Part shown: positions 34,380 through 46,070 of the stretch, one piece after another
How positions within the stretch are numbered: the first letter of the stretch is position 1
Layout: each line of letters starts with the position of its first letter
Assembly: GCA_964415175.1 (NCBI GenBank)
Contig: CAYPYG010000006.1
Span: 34,733-98,732 of the forward strand
DNA: 64,000 bases
Direction: 5' to 3'
Origin: UBA2231 sp964415175
Lineage (GTDB): Bacteria > Elusimicrobiota > Elusimicrobia > Elusimicrobiales > UBA9959
Notes under the pieces: generated by a model
Seen by the model: only the letters and a program-made list of their open reading frames with translations
What the model was told of the DNA's origin: nothing
Database searches by the model: none
Position numbers and translations under genes: made by a program

Positions 34380-35825
34380 TCAATACCGGTAATGGTCCGG
34401 CTTGTAGGGGCCTTCGGGTTTCACGCCGATATAGTCGGCCTGTTCCTTCGTCAGTTTCGTGAGCTTCACCCCTATCTTCTCCAGGTGCAGCCGCGCCACT
34501 TCCTCGTCGAGGTGCTTGGGCAGGCGGTAGACGCCGATCTCGTGCTTCTTCGTCCAGAGCTCCAGCTGCGCCAGCGTCTGGTTGGAGAAGGAATTGCTCA
34601 TGACGAACGAGGGGTGGCCCTTGGCGCAGCCCAGGTTCACCAGCCGGCCTTCGGCCAGCAGGTAGATGGACCTGCCGCCGGGCAGGTCGTAGCGGTCCAC
34701 CTGCGGCTTGATATTCACCCGCTTGACGCCCTTCGTCCTGTTGAGCGCGTCCACCTGTATCTCGTTGTCGAAATGGCCGATATTGCAGACGATGGCCTGG
34801 TCCTTCATCTTCAGCATGTGCTCCAGGCGTATGATGTCCCGGTTGCCGGTGGTGGTCACGTAGAGGTCGGCCTCGCCGAGCGTGTCCTCGACGGTCCTGA
34901 CCTCGAAGCCCTCCATCGCCGCCTGCAGCGCGCAGATGGGGTCTATCTCGGTGACGATGACCCGCGCGCCGAAACCGCGCAGCGATCTGGCCGAACCCTT
35001 GCCCACGTCGCCGTAGCCGCAGACCACGGCCACTTTCCCGGCTATCATCACGTCGGTGGCGCGCTTGATGCCGTCGGCCAGCGATTCGCGGCAGCCGTAG
35101 AGGTTGTCGAACTTGGATTTGGTGACGGAATCGTTGACGTTGATGGCGGGGACCAGCAGTTTGCCCGCCTCGTGCATCTGGTAGAGGCGGTGCACGCCGG
35201 TGGTGGTCTCCTCGGAGACGCCCTTCCATTCCTTCGCGACGCCGTGCCAGCGCCGCGGGCTCTTTTTAAGAATGGCCTTCAGGCAGTTGTTGAGCTCCAG
35301 TTCGTCCTCGCCGGAGGTCCTGCCTTCGAGCGCCTTCGCGTCGTTCTCGGCCTGGAAGCCGCGGTGTATCATCATCGTGGCGTCGCCGCCGTCGTCCACT
35401 ATGAGCTGCGGTCCCTTGCCGCCGCCGAAGTCCAGCGCGCGCTCGGTGCACCACCAGTACTCGGCCAGCGTCTCGCCCTTCCAGGCGAACACGGGGATGC
35501 CCGCCCTGGCTATCGCCGCGGCGGCCTGGTCCTGGGTCGAGAAGATGTTGCACGAGCACCAGCGCACTTCGGCGCCCAGCGCCGCGAGCGTTTCGATGAG
35601 CACGGCGGTCTGGGTGGTCATGTGCAGCGAGCCCATCACGCGCGCGCCTTTGAGCGGCTTCTTCGCGGCGTATCGCTCCCGTATGGCCATCAGGCCGGGC
35701 ATTTCCTTCTCGGCTATCTCGATCTCGCGGCGGCCCTGGGCGGCCAGCGAGATGTCCCTGATCCTGAAATCTTCGTTCATCTTGAGCGCTCCGTTGTTCT
35801 TCGCGGGGTTCGGCATGGTCCTCAT
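34380..35825 (-). CDS. ahcY: S-adenosylhomocysteine hydrolase
   Basis: 481 residues. Features: GSLHMTTQTAVLIETL, the NAD-binding GYGDVGKGSARSLRGFGARV, and the C-terminus YKPDHYRY with the tetramer Lys and Tyr. It splits SAH to adenosine and homocysteine, recycling the product of methylations such as that by ArsM. AGGAG lies 6 nt before the ATG at 35825; another ATG at 35831 directly abuts the Shine-Dalgarno and is less likely. A TATAAT lies about 45 nt upstream. No SAH riboswitch is visible. Confidence 0.96.
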   Translation of the reverse strand: MRTMPNPAKNNGALKMNEDFRIRDISLAAQGRREIEIAEKEMPGLMAIRERYAAKKPLKGARVMGSLHMTTQTAVLIETLAALGAEVRWCSCNIFSTQDQAAAAIARAGIPVFAWKGETLAEYWWCTERALDFGGGKGPQLIVDDGGDATMMIHRGFQAENDAKALEGRTSGEDELELNNCLKAILKKSPRRWHGVAKEWKGVSEETTTGVHRLYQMHEAGKLLVPAINVNDSVTKSKFDNLYGCRESLADGIKRATDVMIAGKVAVVCGYGDVGKGSARSLRGFGARVIVTEIDPICALQAAMEGFEVRTVEDTLGEADLYVTTTGNRDIIRLEHMLKMKDQAIVCNIGHFDNEIQVDALNRTKGVKRVNIKPQVDRYDLPGGRSIYLLAEGRLVNLGCAKGHPSFVMSNSFSNQTLAQLELWTKKHEIGVYRLPKHLDEEVARLHLEKIGVKLTKLTKEQADYIGVKPEGPYKPDHYRY

Positions 35826-35959
35826 CTTCATCTCCTGTCGCGGCGGTACTGCCCCCGCGTTCCTTTATAGGGAGATTATACTTTTTATGACGACGCCGGG
35901 GGAACTTCCCCGGGTTCGCGGGTTTTGGTATCCTATCCGCGGACCGAAGGAGGAGAACC

Positions 35960-36706
35960 GTGAGGAAGACGCTTTTTTTTGCCCTGCTGCTCCCCTGGCT
36001 GCTGGCGGCCGCGGCGCCGCCGCGGGCGGAGGACTGGGTAATACCCAGGACCACTTATTATATTTCCGCCGCGGAACAGGAGTTCCCGGATTTTCCGCCG
36101 CCGCCCGCGGACGGTTCGCCCGCGGACCTCTCCGACCTTCAGGGAGTGCGGGACTGGCAGATAAAGCGCAGCACCGCCCAATGCGCCGCCGCCAACGCGG
36201 CCGCCCGCGCCTCCTTCACGGAATTCTTCGCCGACATAAGCCCTTTCCCTTCGCCTCTGCCGGGGAAGGCGAAAGAGATACTCGACAGGGTCAAGAAGGA
36301 AACCGACGGGGCGGCGGCCGGCGTGAAGGACATGTTCGGGAGGCCGAGGCCTTTCCTCAGGGCGCCGGACCTGAACCCCTGCCTCGGCCGCATAGGAGGC
36401 AAGGCCTATCCCAGCGGCCACGCCGCCATCTCGCGGGTCCTGGCCCTGCTGCTCGCCGACCTGGTCCCGGCCCGGCGCGGGGAATTCCTGTCCAGGGCCG
36501 ACGCGGCCGCGCTGGACAGGGTCATAGGCGGCGTTCATCATCCCGCCGATATAGAGGCGGGCAAACTGCTCGGCGACAGGCTTTACGCCGCTTATTCCAG
36601 AAGTCCGGCTTTCAAAGCGGATATGTCGGCCCTGCGCGGCCTGCTGAAAAAAAACGCCCGCCCTTTACCCGAAGGAACGGTCCGCCGTTCCGGCGGCGTC
36701 CGTTAG
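35960..36706 (+). CDS. Class A non-specific acid phosphatase (PAP2 superfamily)
   Basis: 248 residues with signal peptide MRKTLFFALLLPWLLAAAAPPRAE. The class A acid phosphatase motif is split in the usual way: KDMFGRPRPF, YPSGHAAISR and RVIGGVHHPADIEAGK. The enzyme is likely periplasmic and releases phosphate from organic esters. Conserved cysteines CAAAN and CLGR are consistent with PhoN-type enzymes. Confidence 0.9.
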   Translation: MRKTLFFALLLPWLLAAAAPPRAEDWVIPRTTYYISAAEQEFPDFPPPPADGSPADLSDLQGVRDWQIKRSTAQCAAANAAARASFTEFFADISPFPSPLPGKAKEILDRVKKETDGAAAGVKDMFGRPRPFLRAPDLNPCLGRIGGKAYPSGHAAISRVLALLLADLVPARRGEFLSRADAAALDRVIGGVHHPADIEAGKLLGDRLYAAYSRSPAFKADMSALRGLLKKNARPLPEGTVRRSGGVR

Positions 36707-36809
36707 CCCGGCGGGGACCCCCGCCCGGCCGGCTTTTCAGGATCGGGATCCGCTGAAGGGCCGTCCCCATATCTGCTAAAATATCCCCGATAGGAACGGA
36801 GGAACGACC

Positions 36810-37259
36810 ATGAAAAAGACTTCCAAGACCTGCGGCTGCGCCTGCGGCTGCTCCCAGAGCACGCTGACCTCGCCCGCCGACGCCATGATGGCGCTGTGCG
36901 TCATGGCCATGGCCAGCGACGGCAAACTGGAAAAGCACGAACTCTCCCGCATAGACCAGATGATAGCGATGAGCCCGCTTTTCGATGGCGTGATGAACGC
37001 CCGCGACTACGCCGCCTGCATCTCGGAGACCATAGCCGAAAAGGGCCGCGCGGCCGTCATAGAGGAAGCCGCCGGACAGCTTTCCGGACGCCTGGCCGAG
37101 ACCGCCTACGCCTGGGCCGCCAGCATGGTCATGGCCGACGGGAAGGCCGTCTCGCCCGAGCATAAGTTCCTCTCCTCGATACGCAAGGCGCTGGGAGTGC
37201 ACGGGGTGCTCGCCGGCAAGATCAACGCGGTGGTCGCCATCCTCAACCGCGCGAAATAA
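36810..37259 (+). CDS. TerB-like domain protein
   Basis: 149 residues. After a Cys-rich N-terminus (CGCACGC), two acidic helix-loop segments, ASDGKLEKHELSRID and MADGKAVSPEHKFL, match the TerB/DUF533-like fold that binds metal in some members. Function unknown; TerB proteins are linked to tellurite and phage stress responses. A GGAGG Shine-Dalgarno stands 8 nt upstream; -10-like TAAAAT at about 36777. The SUI1-like gene begins 12 nt after its stop. Confidence 0.75.
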   Translation: MKKTSKTCGCACGCSQSTLTSPADAMMALCVMAMASDGKLEKHELSRIDQMIAMSPLFDGVMNARDYAACISETIAEKGRAAVIEEAAGQLSGRLAETAYAWAASMVMADGKAVSPEHKFLSSIRKALGVHGVLAGKINAVVAILNRAK

Positions 37260-37271
37260 GCGGGGGGAACT

Positions 37272-37628
37272 CTGGCTTCCGGCAGGATAGTCTATTCCAC
37301 GGGACCGGACGGCGTTTCGATATGTCCGAAATGCCGCCGGTCCCCTTGTTCCTGTCCGGAGGGCCTGGCGGGACCGTCCAGGCCGAGGACGCAGACCGAG
37401 CCGGTGCGGGTCTCCTACAGGCGTACGGGCAAAGGCGGGGGGATGACCCTGGTAGAGAAGCTGCCGATGCATCCCGCCGGAAAGGAAGAACTGCTCTCTA
37501 AATTCAAGAAACGCCTCGGCGCCGGCGGCACCGTGAAGAACGGCGTCCTCGAGCTGCAGGGCGACCGCAGGGATTTCGTCAGGGCCGAACTCGAGTCGGC
37601 CGGCTACAGGGTCCGCCTCATCGGCTGA
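37272..37628 (+). CDS. yciH: SUI1/YciH-type (eIF1-like) translation factor, probable CTG start
   Basis: 118 residues if translation starts at CTG 37272, which has GGGGGGA 3-4 nt upstream. The frame then reads ASGRIVYSTGPDG, the conserved YciH N-terminus, a CPKC...CSC zinc-like loop, and the SUI1 domain (RRTGKGGGMTLVEKL, KKRLGAGGTVKNGVLELQGD). No ATG, GTG or TTG is available before the YSTGPDG segment. The first standard start (GTG 37404) would remove it. eIF1-like proteins monitor start-codon choice, so a rare start codon may allow self-control, as known for infC and eukaryotic eIF1. Confidence 0.8.
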   Translation: MASGRIVYSTGPDGVSICPKCRRSPCSCPEGLAGPSRPRTQTEPVRVSYRRTGKGGGMTLVEKLPMHPAGKEELLSKFKKRLGAGGTVKNGVLELQGDRRDFVRAELESAGYRVRLIG

Positions 37629-37795
37629 AGCCCCTCCCGGCCGACCGCCCCTCTAAAATGCTAAAATAGTACCGCGCGGCGCCTTTCCGGGCGCCGCCGG
37701 GAGTCCTCTGACCTTCGGTCCCGCGGCCGTAAAAATCACATCGGAGAGACTTTCGCCCGGACGGCCCGGACCGTCCATGAGCGGCGCTCTATTTT
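37629..37795 (+). promoter_or_regulatory. Leader region of the ABC-F gene
   Basis: 167 bp without a gene. A -10-like TAAAAT at 37662-37667 would give a leader of about 120 nt with a GC hairpin (CGGCGCC/GGCGCCG near 37678-37698). No Shine-Dalgarno precedes the ATG at 37796. Leaders of ABC-F genes are often attenuators, which is only a possibility here. Confidence 0.35.
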
Positions 37796-39607
<1,812 letters not shown>

Positions 39608-39654
39608 CGCCGGCCGCGGAGGCCGCGTCCGCCCCGAAAGGGGAGAAGGAACGA

Positions 39655-41486
<1,832 letters not shown>

Positions 41487-41490
<4 letters not shown>

Positions 41491-42047
41491 GGCCGACTCT
41501 AGCCGCCCTCTGCTTCGCCCTCGCGGCGGCCGCCCCGCGGCCCGCCGCCGACCCGGCCGACGGTTACGCCGGGCTCTGGTCCGGGGAGGCCCGGCTGGAT
41601 TCGGGCCAGTTCTACGAGGTCTCCATATCCATCCGCAAGGCCGCGCACGGCTTCTCCGTTTCCTATAACGCCTCGCCGAAGGACGGCGGCCGCGCCGGGG
41701 GACGGATGAGCGGGACCGCGGAGGCGGCGAAAAGACCGGAGGGCACCTACAGGGTAAGGCTGAGGCTGGACGCTTTCAGGAATTTCAACATGCCGGCCAC
41801 GGCTTCCGTGGACGAGGGGGGGAAGCTGACGATAGAGTCGACGCTCTTCAGCGGCTTCGGCAACCTCAACGCCAGGAAGGACGAGATCCGTTTCATGTAC
41901 GATTCCCGCATGGGTTCGGGCAGCGGAGTGCTGACCAGGAAAGTGCCCAAAAAGCCCGGTGTGGCCAGGAAGAAAAAAGAGGCCGCTCCCTCTCCCGTTC
42001 CGGCGGGCCCGGCGGCTCCCGGCATTTCCCCGGTCAGGCCCGACTGA
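41487..42047 (+). CDS. Secreted protein of unknown function
   Basis: 186 residues from GTG 41487, overlapping the typA stop by 4 nt (GTGA). A signal peptide RPTLAALCFALAAAAPRPAA precedes a beta-rich domain (GLWSGEARLDSGQFYEVSIS, then TASVDEGGKLTIESTLFSG) and a Lys/Pro/Ala-rich tail. I do not recognise the family. The last 14 nt overlap the convergent yihY gene. Confidence 0.6.
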
Positions 42048-42882
42048 CCCCGCCGTCCCGCCCTTCGGGCGGCGCGGCCGGGCACAGGCAGGCGCCGTAT
42101 ATCACTACACAGGCCGAGATATAGACCCACAGCAGCAGGGCCATTATGCCGCCCAGTACGCCGTAGACGCTGCGGCCGGCGGCATAACCGGTATACAGGG
42201 AGAAAAGCCATTCGGTGGCCCGAAGTATGGCCGTGACGGCCAGCGCCGGGCCCCATACGTCCTGGAAACTTTTTTTGCCGGAGGGCGCGAACTTGTAGAA
42301 AAGCGCCAGCCCGGCGAATATCACGGCCCAGGGCAGGAAGACGAAGAAAAGGCTGTACATTCCGGAGGGGACCATGCCCAGGTCCAGCCCCCAGGCTTTG
42401 GCCAGGTTCGCCGCGGCCCCGGCGGCCAGGCCTGCCAGCACCAGCGCCGATATCAGGAAGAAAAGCAGCAGCCCTTTGAGATTGTTCCTGAGCCAGCCGG
42501 TCCTGCCGTCGCCGCAGGCCAGGTTGACGGCCTCGGCCATGGCGCAGAAGGCCCTGGAGGACATCCAGGACAGCAGCACCAGCGAGACGGTCCCCACCCC
42601 GGCCCTGGCCTCGGCCAGGCCCGTTATAGTGTCCGCTACCCAGCTCCGCAGCTGCGGTCCGAGCGAGGCGAAGGTCTCGGCGTAACCGATCACCTTCGCC
42701 ACGGCCAGGTCGTAGTCCAGGAACATGGACGCCCCCGCAACGATGAGCACTATGGCGGGGAAGAGGGAAAAGAAGGCGTGGAAGGCCACCGCGGCCCCGC
42801 GCTGGGAGCCGTCTATCCTGATGAAAATGTCCAGGGCGCGGCGGGCGGCGCGCCAGGCTTTAAGCGCCGTATCGTACTTCAT
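42034..42882 (-). CDS. yihY: YihY/BrkB family inner-membrane protein
   Basis: 282 residues with six transmembrane segments. The conserved GAAVAFHAFFSLFPAIVL helix, MSSRAFCAMAEAVN and the closing GVLGGIMALLLWVYISACVVIYGA are typical of the UPF0761 family. Function uncertain (putative transporter). The 3' end overlaps the opposite-strand secreted-protein gene. Confidence 0.9.
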   Translation of the reverse strand: MKYDTALKAWRAARRALDIFIRIDGSQRGAAVAFHAFFSLFPAIVLIVAGASMFLDYDLAVAKVIGYAETFASLGPQLRSWVADTITGLAEARAGVGTVSLVLLSWMSSRAFCAMAEAVNLACGDGRTGWLRNNLKGLLLFFLISALVLAGLAAGAAANLAKAWGLDLGMVPSGMYSLFFVFLPWAVIFAGLALFYKFAPSGKKSFQDVWGPALAVTAILRATEWLFSLYTGYAAGRSVYGVLGGIMALLLWVYISACVVIYGACLCPAAPPEGRDGGVSRA

Positions 42883-42929
42883 ACCGGATAGATATTATCA
42901 AAAGAGAGCCTCGTGTTCCTCTATTTTGG

Positions 42930-42941
42930 TATATTTAACTC
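42930..42941 (+). promoter_or_regulatory. Leaderless-type -10 element before the deaminase
   Basis: TATATT at 42930-42935, six bases, then ATG at 42942; no Shine-Dalgarno. Confidence 0.4.
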
Positions 42942-43385
42942 ATGAATGACCATCTCAAGTTCATGCGCGAAGCGATAAAAGAGGCCCGTAAGGGCCTGGC
43001 GGAGGGGGGCATCCCCATCGGTTCCGTTCTCGTCAAGTGGGGGCGTATAATAGGAAGGGGGCATAACAGGAGGGTGCAGAAGAAGTCGGCCATACTGCAC
43101 GCGGAGATGGACTGCCTGGAGAACGCCGGCCGCCTCAAGGCCGCCGATTACCGCAAATGCACCATCTATTCCACCCTGTCTCCCTGCCATATGTGCACCG
43201 GGGCCATACTGCTCTACGGGATACCCCGGGTGGTCATAGGGGAGAACCGTACCTTTAAGGGGCCGGAGGCTTATTCCCGGCGCCGTCTGAAGTTCGTGAA
43301 CCTGGACCTGGCCGAATGCCGGGAGCTCATGGAGGGGTTCATAAAAGCCCGGCCGGAGCTCTGGTACGAAGATATAGGAAAATAA
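42942..43385 (+). CDS. Fcy1-like cytosine/nucleoside deaminase
   Basis: 147 residues. The zinc site is HAEMDCLE with PCHMC; the catalytic Glu is in HAE. The flanking pieces ILLYGIPRVVIGENRTFKG and the C-terminal PELWYEDIGK match the yeast cytosine deaminase branch (which ends in a WNEDIGE-like segment) better than TadA. Likely converts cytosine to uracil in pyrimidine salvage. Confidence 0.85.
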   Translation: MNDHLKFMREAIKEARKGLAEGGIPIGSVLVKWGRIIGRGHNRRVQKKSAILHAEMDCLENAGRLKAADYRKCTIYSTLSPCHMCTGAILLYGIPRVVIGENRTFKGPEAYSRRRLKFVNLDLAECRELMEGFIKARPELWYEDIGK

Positions 43386-43403
43386 AACGCAACTTATGCC
43401 TTT

Positions 43404-43528
43404 TATTATGCTATAATAAAGGCGTACCCAGCTCAGTCTATTGCGGTCCAACCCGGCAATACTGCGGTGTAGAAGATAGCAGAGAGTGAGTTTGCGGACA
43501 GAGAGAGTATTGTCAGGAGGATAGCACA
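43404..43528 (+). promoter_or_regulatory. Promoter and long leader of the RRM protein gene
   Basis: TATAAT (43412-43417) lies in an imperfect palindrome (CCTTTTATTAT, then TATAATAAAGG). The resulting leader is about 105 nt, ends with AGGAGG 8 nt before the ATG, and can fold (a TTGCGG/CCGGCAA region near 43440-43470). A long leader on an RNA-binding protein gene hints at self-regulation or cold control. Confidence 0.5.
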
Positions 43529-43858
43529 ATGAAAAAGATATACGTAGGGGGACTCCCCTTCTCGACCACCGAGGACGAACTGAACGGTCTGTTCGCCAGC
43601 TACGGCAAGGTCTCCAGCGCCAAGATCATCACGGACAAGTTCAGCGGGCAGTCCCGCGGCTTCGGCTTCGTGGAGATGGAGGACGACGGTGAGGCCACCG
43701 GCGCCATGGAAAAGCTCAACGGCTCCGATTTCGGCGGCCGCAAGCTGACCGTGAACGAGGCTCGCCCGATGGAGCCCCGCTCCGGCGGCGGCAAGTTCGG
43801 CGGCGGGCGCGGCGGCGATCGCGGCGGTCGCGGCGGCGGCGGCTTCTCCAAGTGGTAA
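43529..43858 (+). CDS. RRM-type RNA-binding protein with Gly-rich tail
   Basis: 109 residues. One RRM: RNP2 IYVGGLPF (residues 4-11) and RNP1 SRGFGFVEM (near 43-51). The tail after residue 80 is made of Gly, Arg and Lys repeats (GGGRGGDRGGRGGGG). Such single-RRM proteins in bacteria resemble plant glycine-rich and cyanobacterial Rbp proteins and bind single-stranded RNA, often induced by cold. A strong terminator follows. Confidence 0.95.
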   Translation: MKKIYVGGLPFSTTEDELNGLFASYGKVSSAKIITDKFSGQSRGFGFVEMEDDGEATGAMEKLNGSDFGGRKLTVNEARPMEPRSGGGKFGGGRGGDRGGRGGGGFSKW

Positions 43859-43891
43859 GCTGACCCCATAGACTGAAACTGAAAAGTTTCG

Positions 43892-43925
43892 ACCCCCGTT
43901 CGCGCAAGCGGACGGGGGTTTTTCT
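43892..43925 (+). terminator. Rho-independent terminator after the RRM gene
   Basis: ACCCCCGTTCGC pairs with GCGGACGGGGGT around a GCAA loop, followed by T-rich sequence. Confidence 0.93.
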
Positions 43926-44032
43926 TTGCCCCAAGGGCCTATCCGGGCCTGGGCCTTGCTGTGCTTGACCTGTCAAGGGTTTTGCCTTAGGCTATATATA
44001 AGAGAGCGATACCCGGAACAAAGGCGGAATTT

Positions 44033-45316
44033 ATGAAAACCCTTACGACCATGGCGGCCACCCTCCTCCTGGGGACCTGCGCCTACGCCCAGAACGATTT
44101 CGGACTCGAAGGCCTCCGCTCGGCCGAGATACTTCTGACCGAGGTCCCGGAGATAAGCGCCGAGGCCGCTATCCCGGCCGGGGATACCTCCAAGGCGGCC
44201 GGCGTGAGGGCCGCGCAGAAGGAATGGACCGTCATGGTCTTCCTCAACGCCAAGAACAATCTCGAGAGCTACGGCATGAAGGACATGAACGAGATGGAGA
44301 CCGTGGGTTCCACCTCCAAGGTCAATGTCGTGGTCCAGATGGGCCGCATGGCCGGCTTCGACGATTCGGACGGCGACTGGCGGGGCGTGCGCCGCTACTA
44401 TGTCACCCGCGACCTCAATCCCTGGCGCATAACCTCCCCGGTGGCGCAGGACCTGGGCCGGGTTAACATGGGCGATTCCCGCGAACTGACCAGGTTCATC
44501 CAGTGGGCCAAGGCCAATTATCCCGCGAAGAAGTACCTGCTGGTGCTCTGGAACCACGGCTCCGGCTGGGACAAGGGCAACCCGGTGCGCGACGAGAACA
44601 AGGGCATCTCTTTCGACGACGAGACCGGCAACAATATCGACACCCCGCAGCTGCGCCGCGTGCTGGCGGCCGCCGGCGGCGTGGACGTGCTGGCCTCCGA
44701 CGCCTGCCTGATGCAGATGGCCGAGGTCGCCTACGAGGTAAAGGACGGCGCGAAGTTCATAGTCGGCTCGGAGGAGACCGAGCCCGGCGCCGGCTACGCC
44801 TATTACAAGATCCTCTTCCCTCTTTCCCTCAACCCGACGATGAGCGCCGAGTCGCTGGGCCGGGTCATAGTCGCCGCCTACTGGGACTCCAATCCCATCG
44901 GCTTCAGCGTGGCCACCCATTCGATCCTGGACGGCTCCAAGGTCGCCGAACTCGGCCGGCGGATGGACGAGTTCGCCCGCGCGGCCATGGCCTCGGGCGA
45001 GAAAGCGAAGATAAAGGAAGCCCGCGACGCGGCCCAGAAGTACGCAGTGGACGACAACAAGGACCTGCATCATTTTGCCTCGCTGGTCGCGCAGAAGACC
45101 GGCGACGCCGAGCTGCGCGCCAAGGCCCGCGCCCTGGCCACCCACATCTCGGGGGAACTGGTCCTGCTCAACATGACCAGCATACTGCCCCGCAGCAACT
45201 CCAACGGCATAGCGGCCTATATCCCCGGCTCCTGGTACGACAGGGACTTCAATGAGCTGAGGCTGGCCCGCGACACCCAGTGGGACGAATTCCTGCAGTG
45301 GGTGGCCGCCCGCTAG
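44033..45316 (+). CDS. Clostripain-family (C11) cysteine peptidase, secreted
   Basis: 427 residues with signal peptide MKTLTTMAATLLLGTCAYAQ. The C11 dyad is in LLVLWNHGSGWD (His) and VDVLASDACLMQMAEVAYE (Cys), preceded by WTVMVFLNAKNNLE. Family enzymes cut after Arg or Lys and can self-process. Exported; substrate unknown. The promoter region has TATATA at 43993-43998. A terminator follows the gene. Confidence 0.92.
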   Translation: MKTLTTMAATLLLGTCAYAQNDFGLEGLRSAEILLTEVPEISAEAAIPAGDTSKAAGVRAAQKEWTVMVFLNAKNNLESYGMKDMNEMETVGSTSKVNVVVQMGRMAGFDDSDGDWRGVRRYYVTRDLNPWRITSPVAQDLGRVNMGDSRELTRFIQWAKANYPAKKYLLVLWNHGSGWDKGNPVRDENKGISFDDETGNNIDTPQLRRVLAAAGGVDVLASDACLMQMAEVAYEVKDGAKFIVGSEETEPGAGYAYYKILFPLSLNPTMSAESLGRVIVAAYWDSNPIGFSVATHSILDGSKVAELGRRMDEFARAAMASGEKAKIKEARDAAQKYAVDDNKDLHHFASLVAQKTGDAELRAKARALATHISGELVLLNMTSILPRSNSNGIAAYIPGSWYDRDFNELRLARDTQWDEFLQWVAAR

Positions 45317-45338
45317 TCTTAGCGTCCCGCCCGCCCGG

Positions 45339-45370
45339 AAACCCCGCCTTCCCGGCGGGGTTTTCTTTTT
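45339..45370 (+). terminator. Rho-independent terminator after the clostripain gene
   Basis: AACCCCGCC, loop TTCCC, GGCGGGGTT and then a T-rich run. Confidence 0.92.
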
Positions 45371-45380
45371 GGCGGGGCCC

Positions 45381-45423
45381 TTGACAAAGATGTTATACGG
45401 ATGTATAATTATACAAGCGTATA
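45381..45423 (+). promoter_or_regulatory. Consensus promoter with symmetric TetR operator
   Basis: TTGACA (45381-45386) and TATAAT (45404-45409) are 17 nt apart. The palindrome GTATAATTATAC (45403-45414) shares its centre (45408.5) with the outer half-sites TATACG (45394-45399) and CGTATA (45418-45423), making a 30-bp two-shell operator that covers the -10. It should be bound by the TetR encoded 18 nt further on. Confidence 0.85.
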
Positions 45424-45440
45424 GTTATTTCGGAGGACAT

Positions 45441-46070
45441 ATGGCCAGACCGGCCTCGGGAACGGATATAAAGCTTAAAGCCGCCGGCAAGGAATTGCTG
45501 CGGGAGAAGGGAGTCACCGGGCTTGTCGTGCGCGAGGCCTGCCGCCGCGCGGGCGTCAATACCGGCATGTTCCACTATTATTTCGGTTCGCGGGAGGAGT
45601 TCCTGCGGGCCGTGCTGAAGGAAATGTACGCCGATTTTATGGTAGATTTCAAGGCGGGGGTATCCGCGGGGGGGACTCCGCGGGACAAGCTCAAGAACGC
45701 GCTGATACAGGTCGGCCGCTTCGTGCGCAGCATGCGGCGCACGGCGCCGATGGTGCTGGCGGACCTGGCCCACGGCAACAGAGAGGCTTTCGACTTCGTG
45801 ACCGGCAATTTCACGGAGCACGCCGTGCAGATAGCCGGCCTCGCGGCCGCCAATCGCCCGCGGAGCGCCGTTAAGGGCCGGTCCATCCCCTTCCTGGTCG
45901 GCGCGCTGTTGCCGGTAATGATATTCCCCGGGATAATCGGAGGGATAATGGAGCGCAACGGCGTGAAGGCCCTGGGCGGGGAGAAACTGGGCGACCTCAT
46001 GGAGGAGTTCCTCTCGGACGACGGCATAGAGGAACGGGCTGAGATAGCCCTGCGGGGGATAGGCTTATGA
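45441..46070 (+). CDS. TetR-family repressor of the export operon
   Basis: 209 residues. The helix-turn-helix near residues 10-55 reads LLREKGVTGLVVREACRRAGVNTGMFHYYFGSREEF. The C-terminal ligand domain ends with a DLMEEFL segment. GGAGG lies 5 nt before the ATG. It is the first gene of the operon and overlaps tolC by 4 nt, so it probably represses its own operon until a toxic compound binds. Confidence 0.93.
   Translation: MARPASGTDIKLKAAGKELLREKGVTGLVVREACRRAGVNTGMFHYYFGSREEFLRAVLKEMYADFMVDFKAGVSAGGTPRDKLKNALIQVGRFVRSMRRTAPMVLADLAHGNREAFDFVTGNFTEHAVQIAGLAAANRPRSAVKGRSIPFLVGALLPVMIFPGIIGGIMERNGVKALGGEKLGDLMEEFLSDDGIEERAEIALRGIGL

Noticed and set aside
35826..35885. SAH or SAM riboswitch before ahcY
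   Set aside because: The leader from the TATAAT is only about 40 nt and lacks the conserved motifs of these riboswitches.
43965..43998. TTGACC and TATATA as a full promoter for the clostripain gene
   Set aside because: They are 22 nt apart, too far for a normal -35/-10 pair; only the -10 is mentioned.
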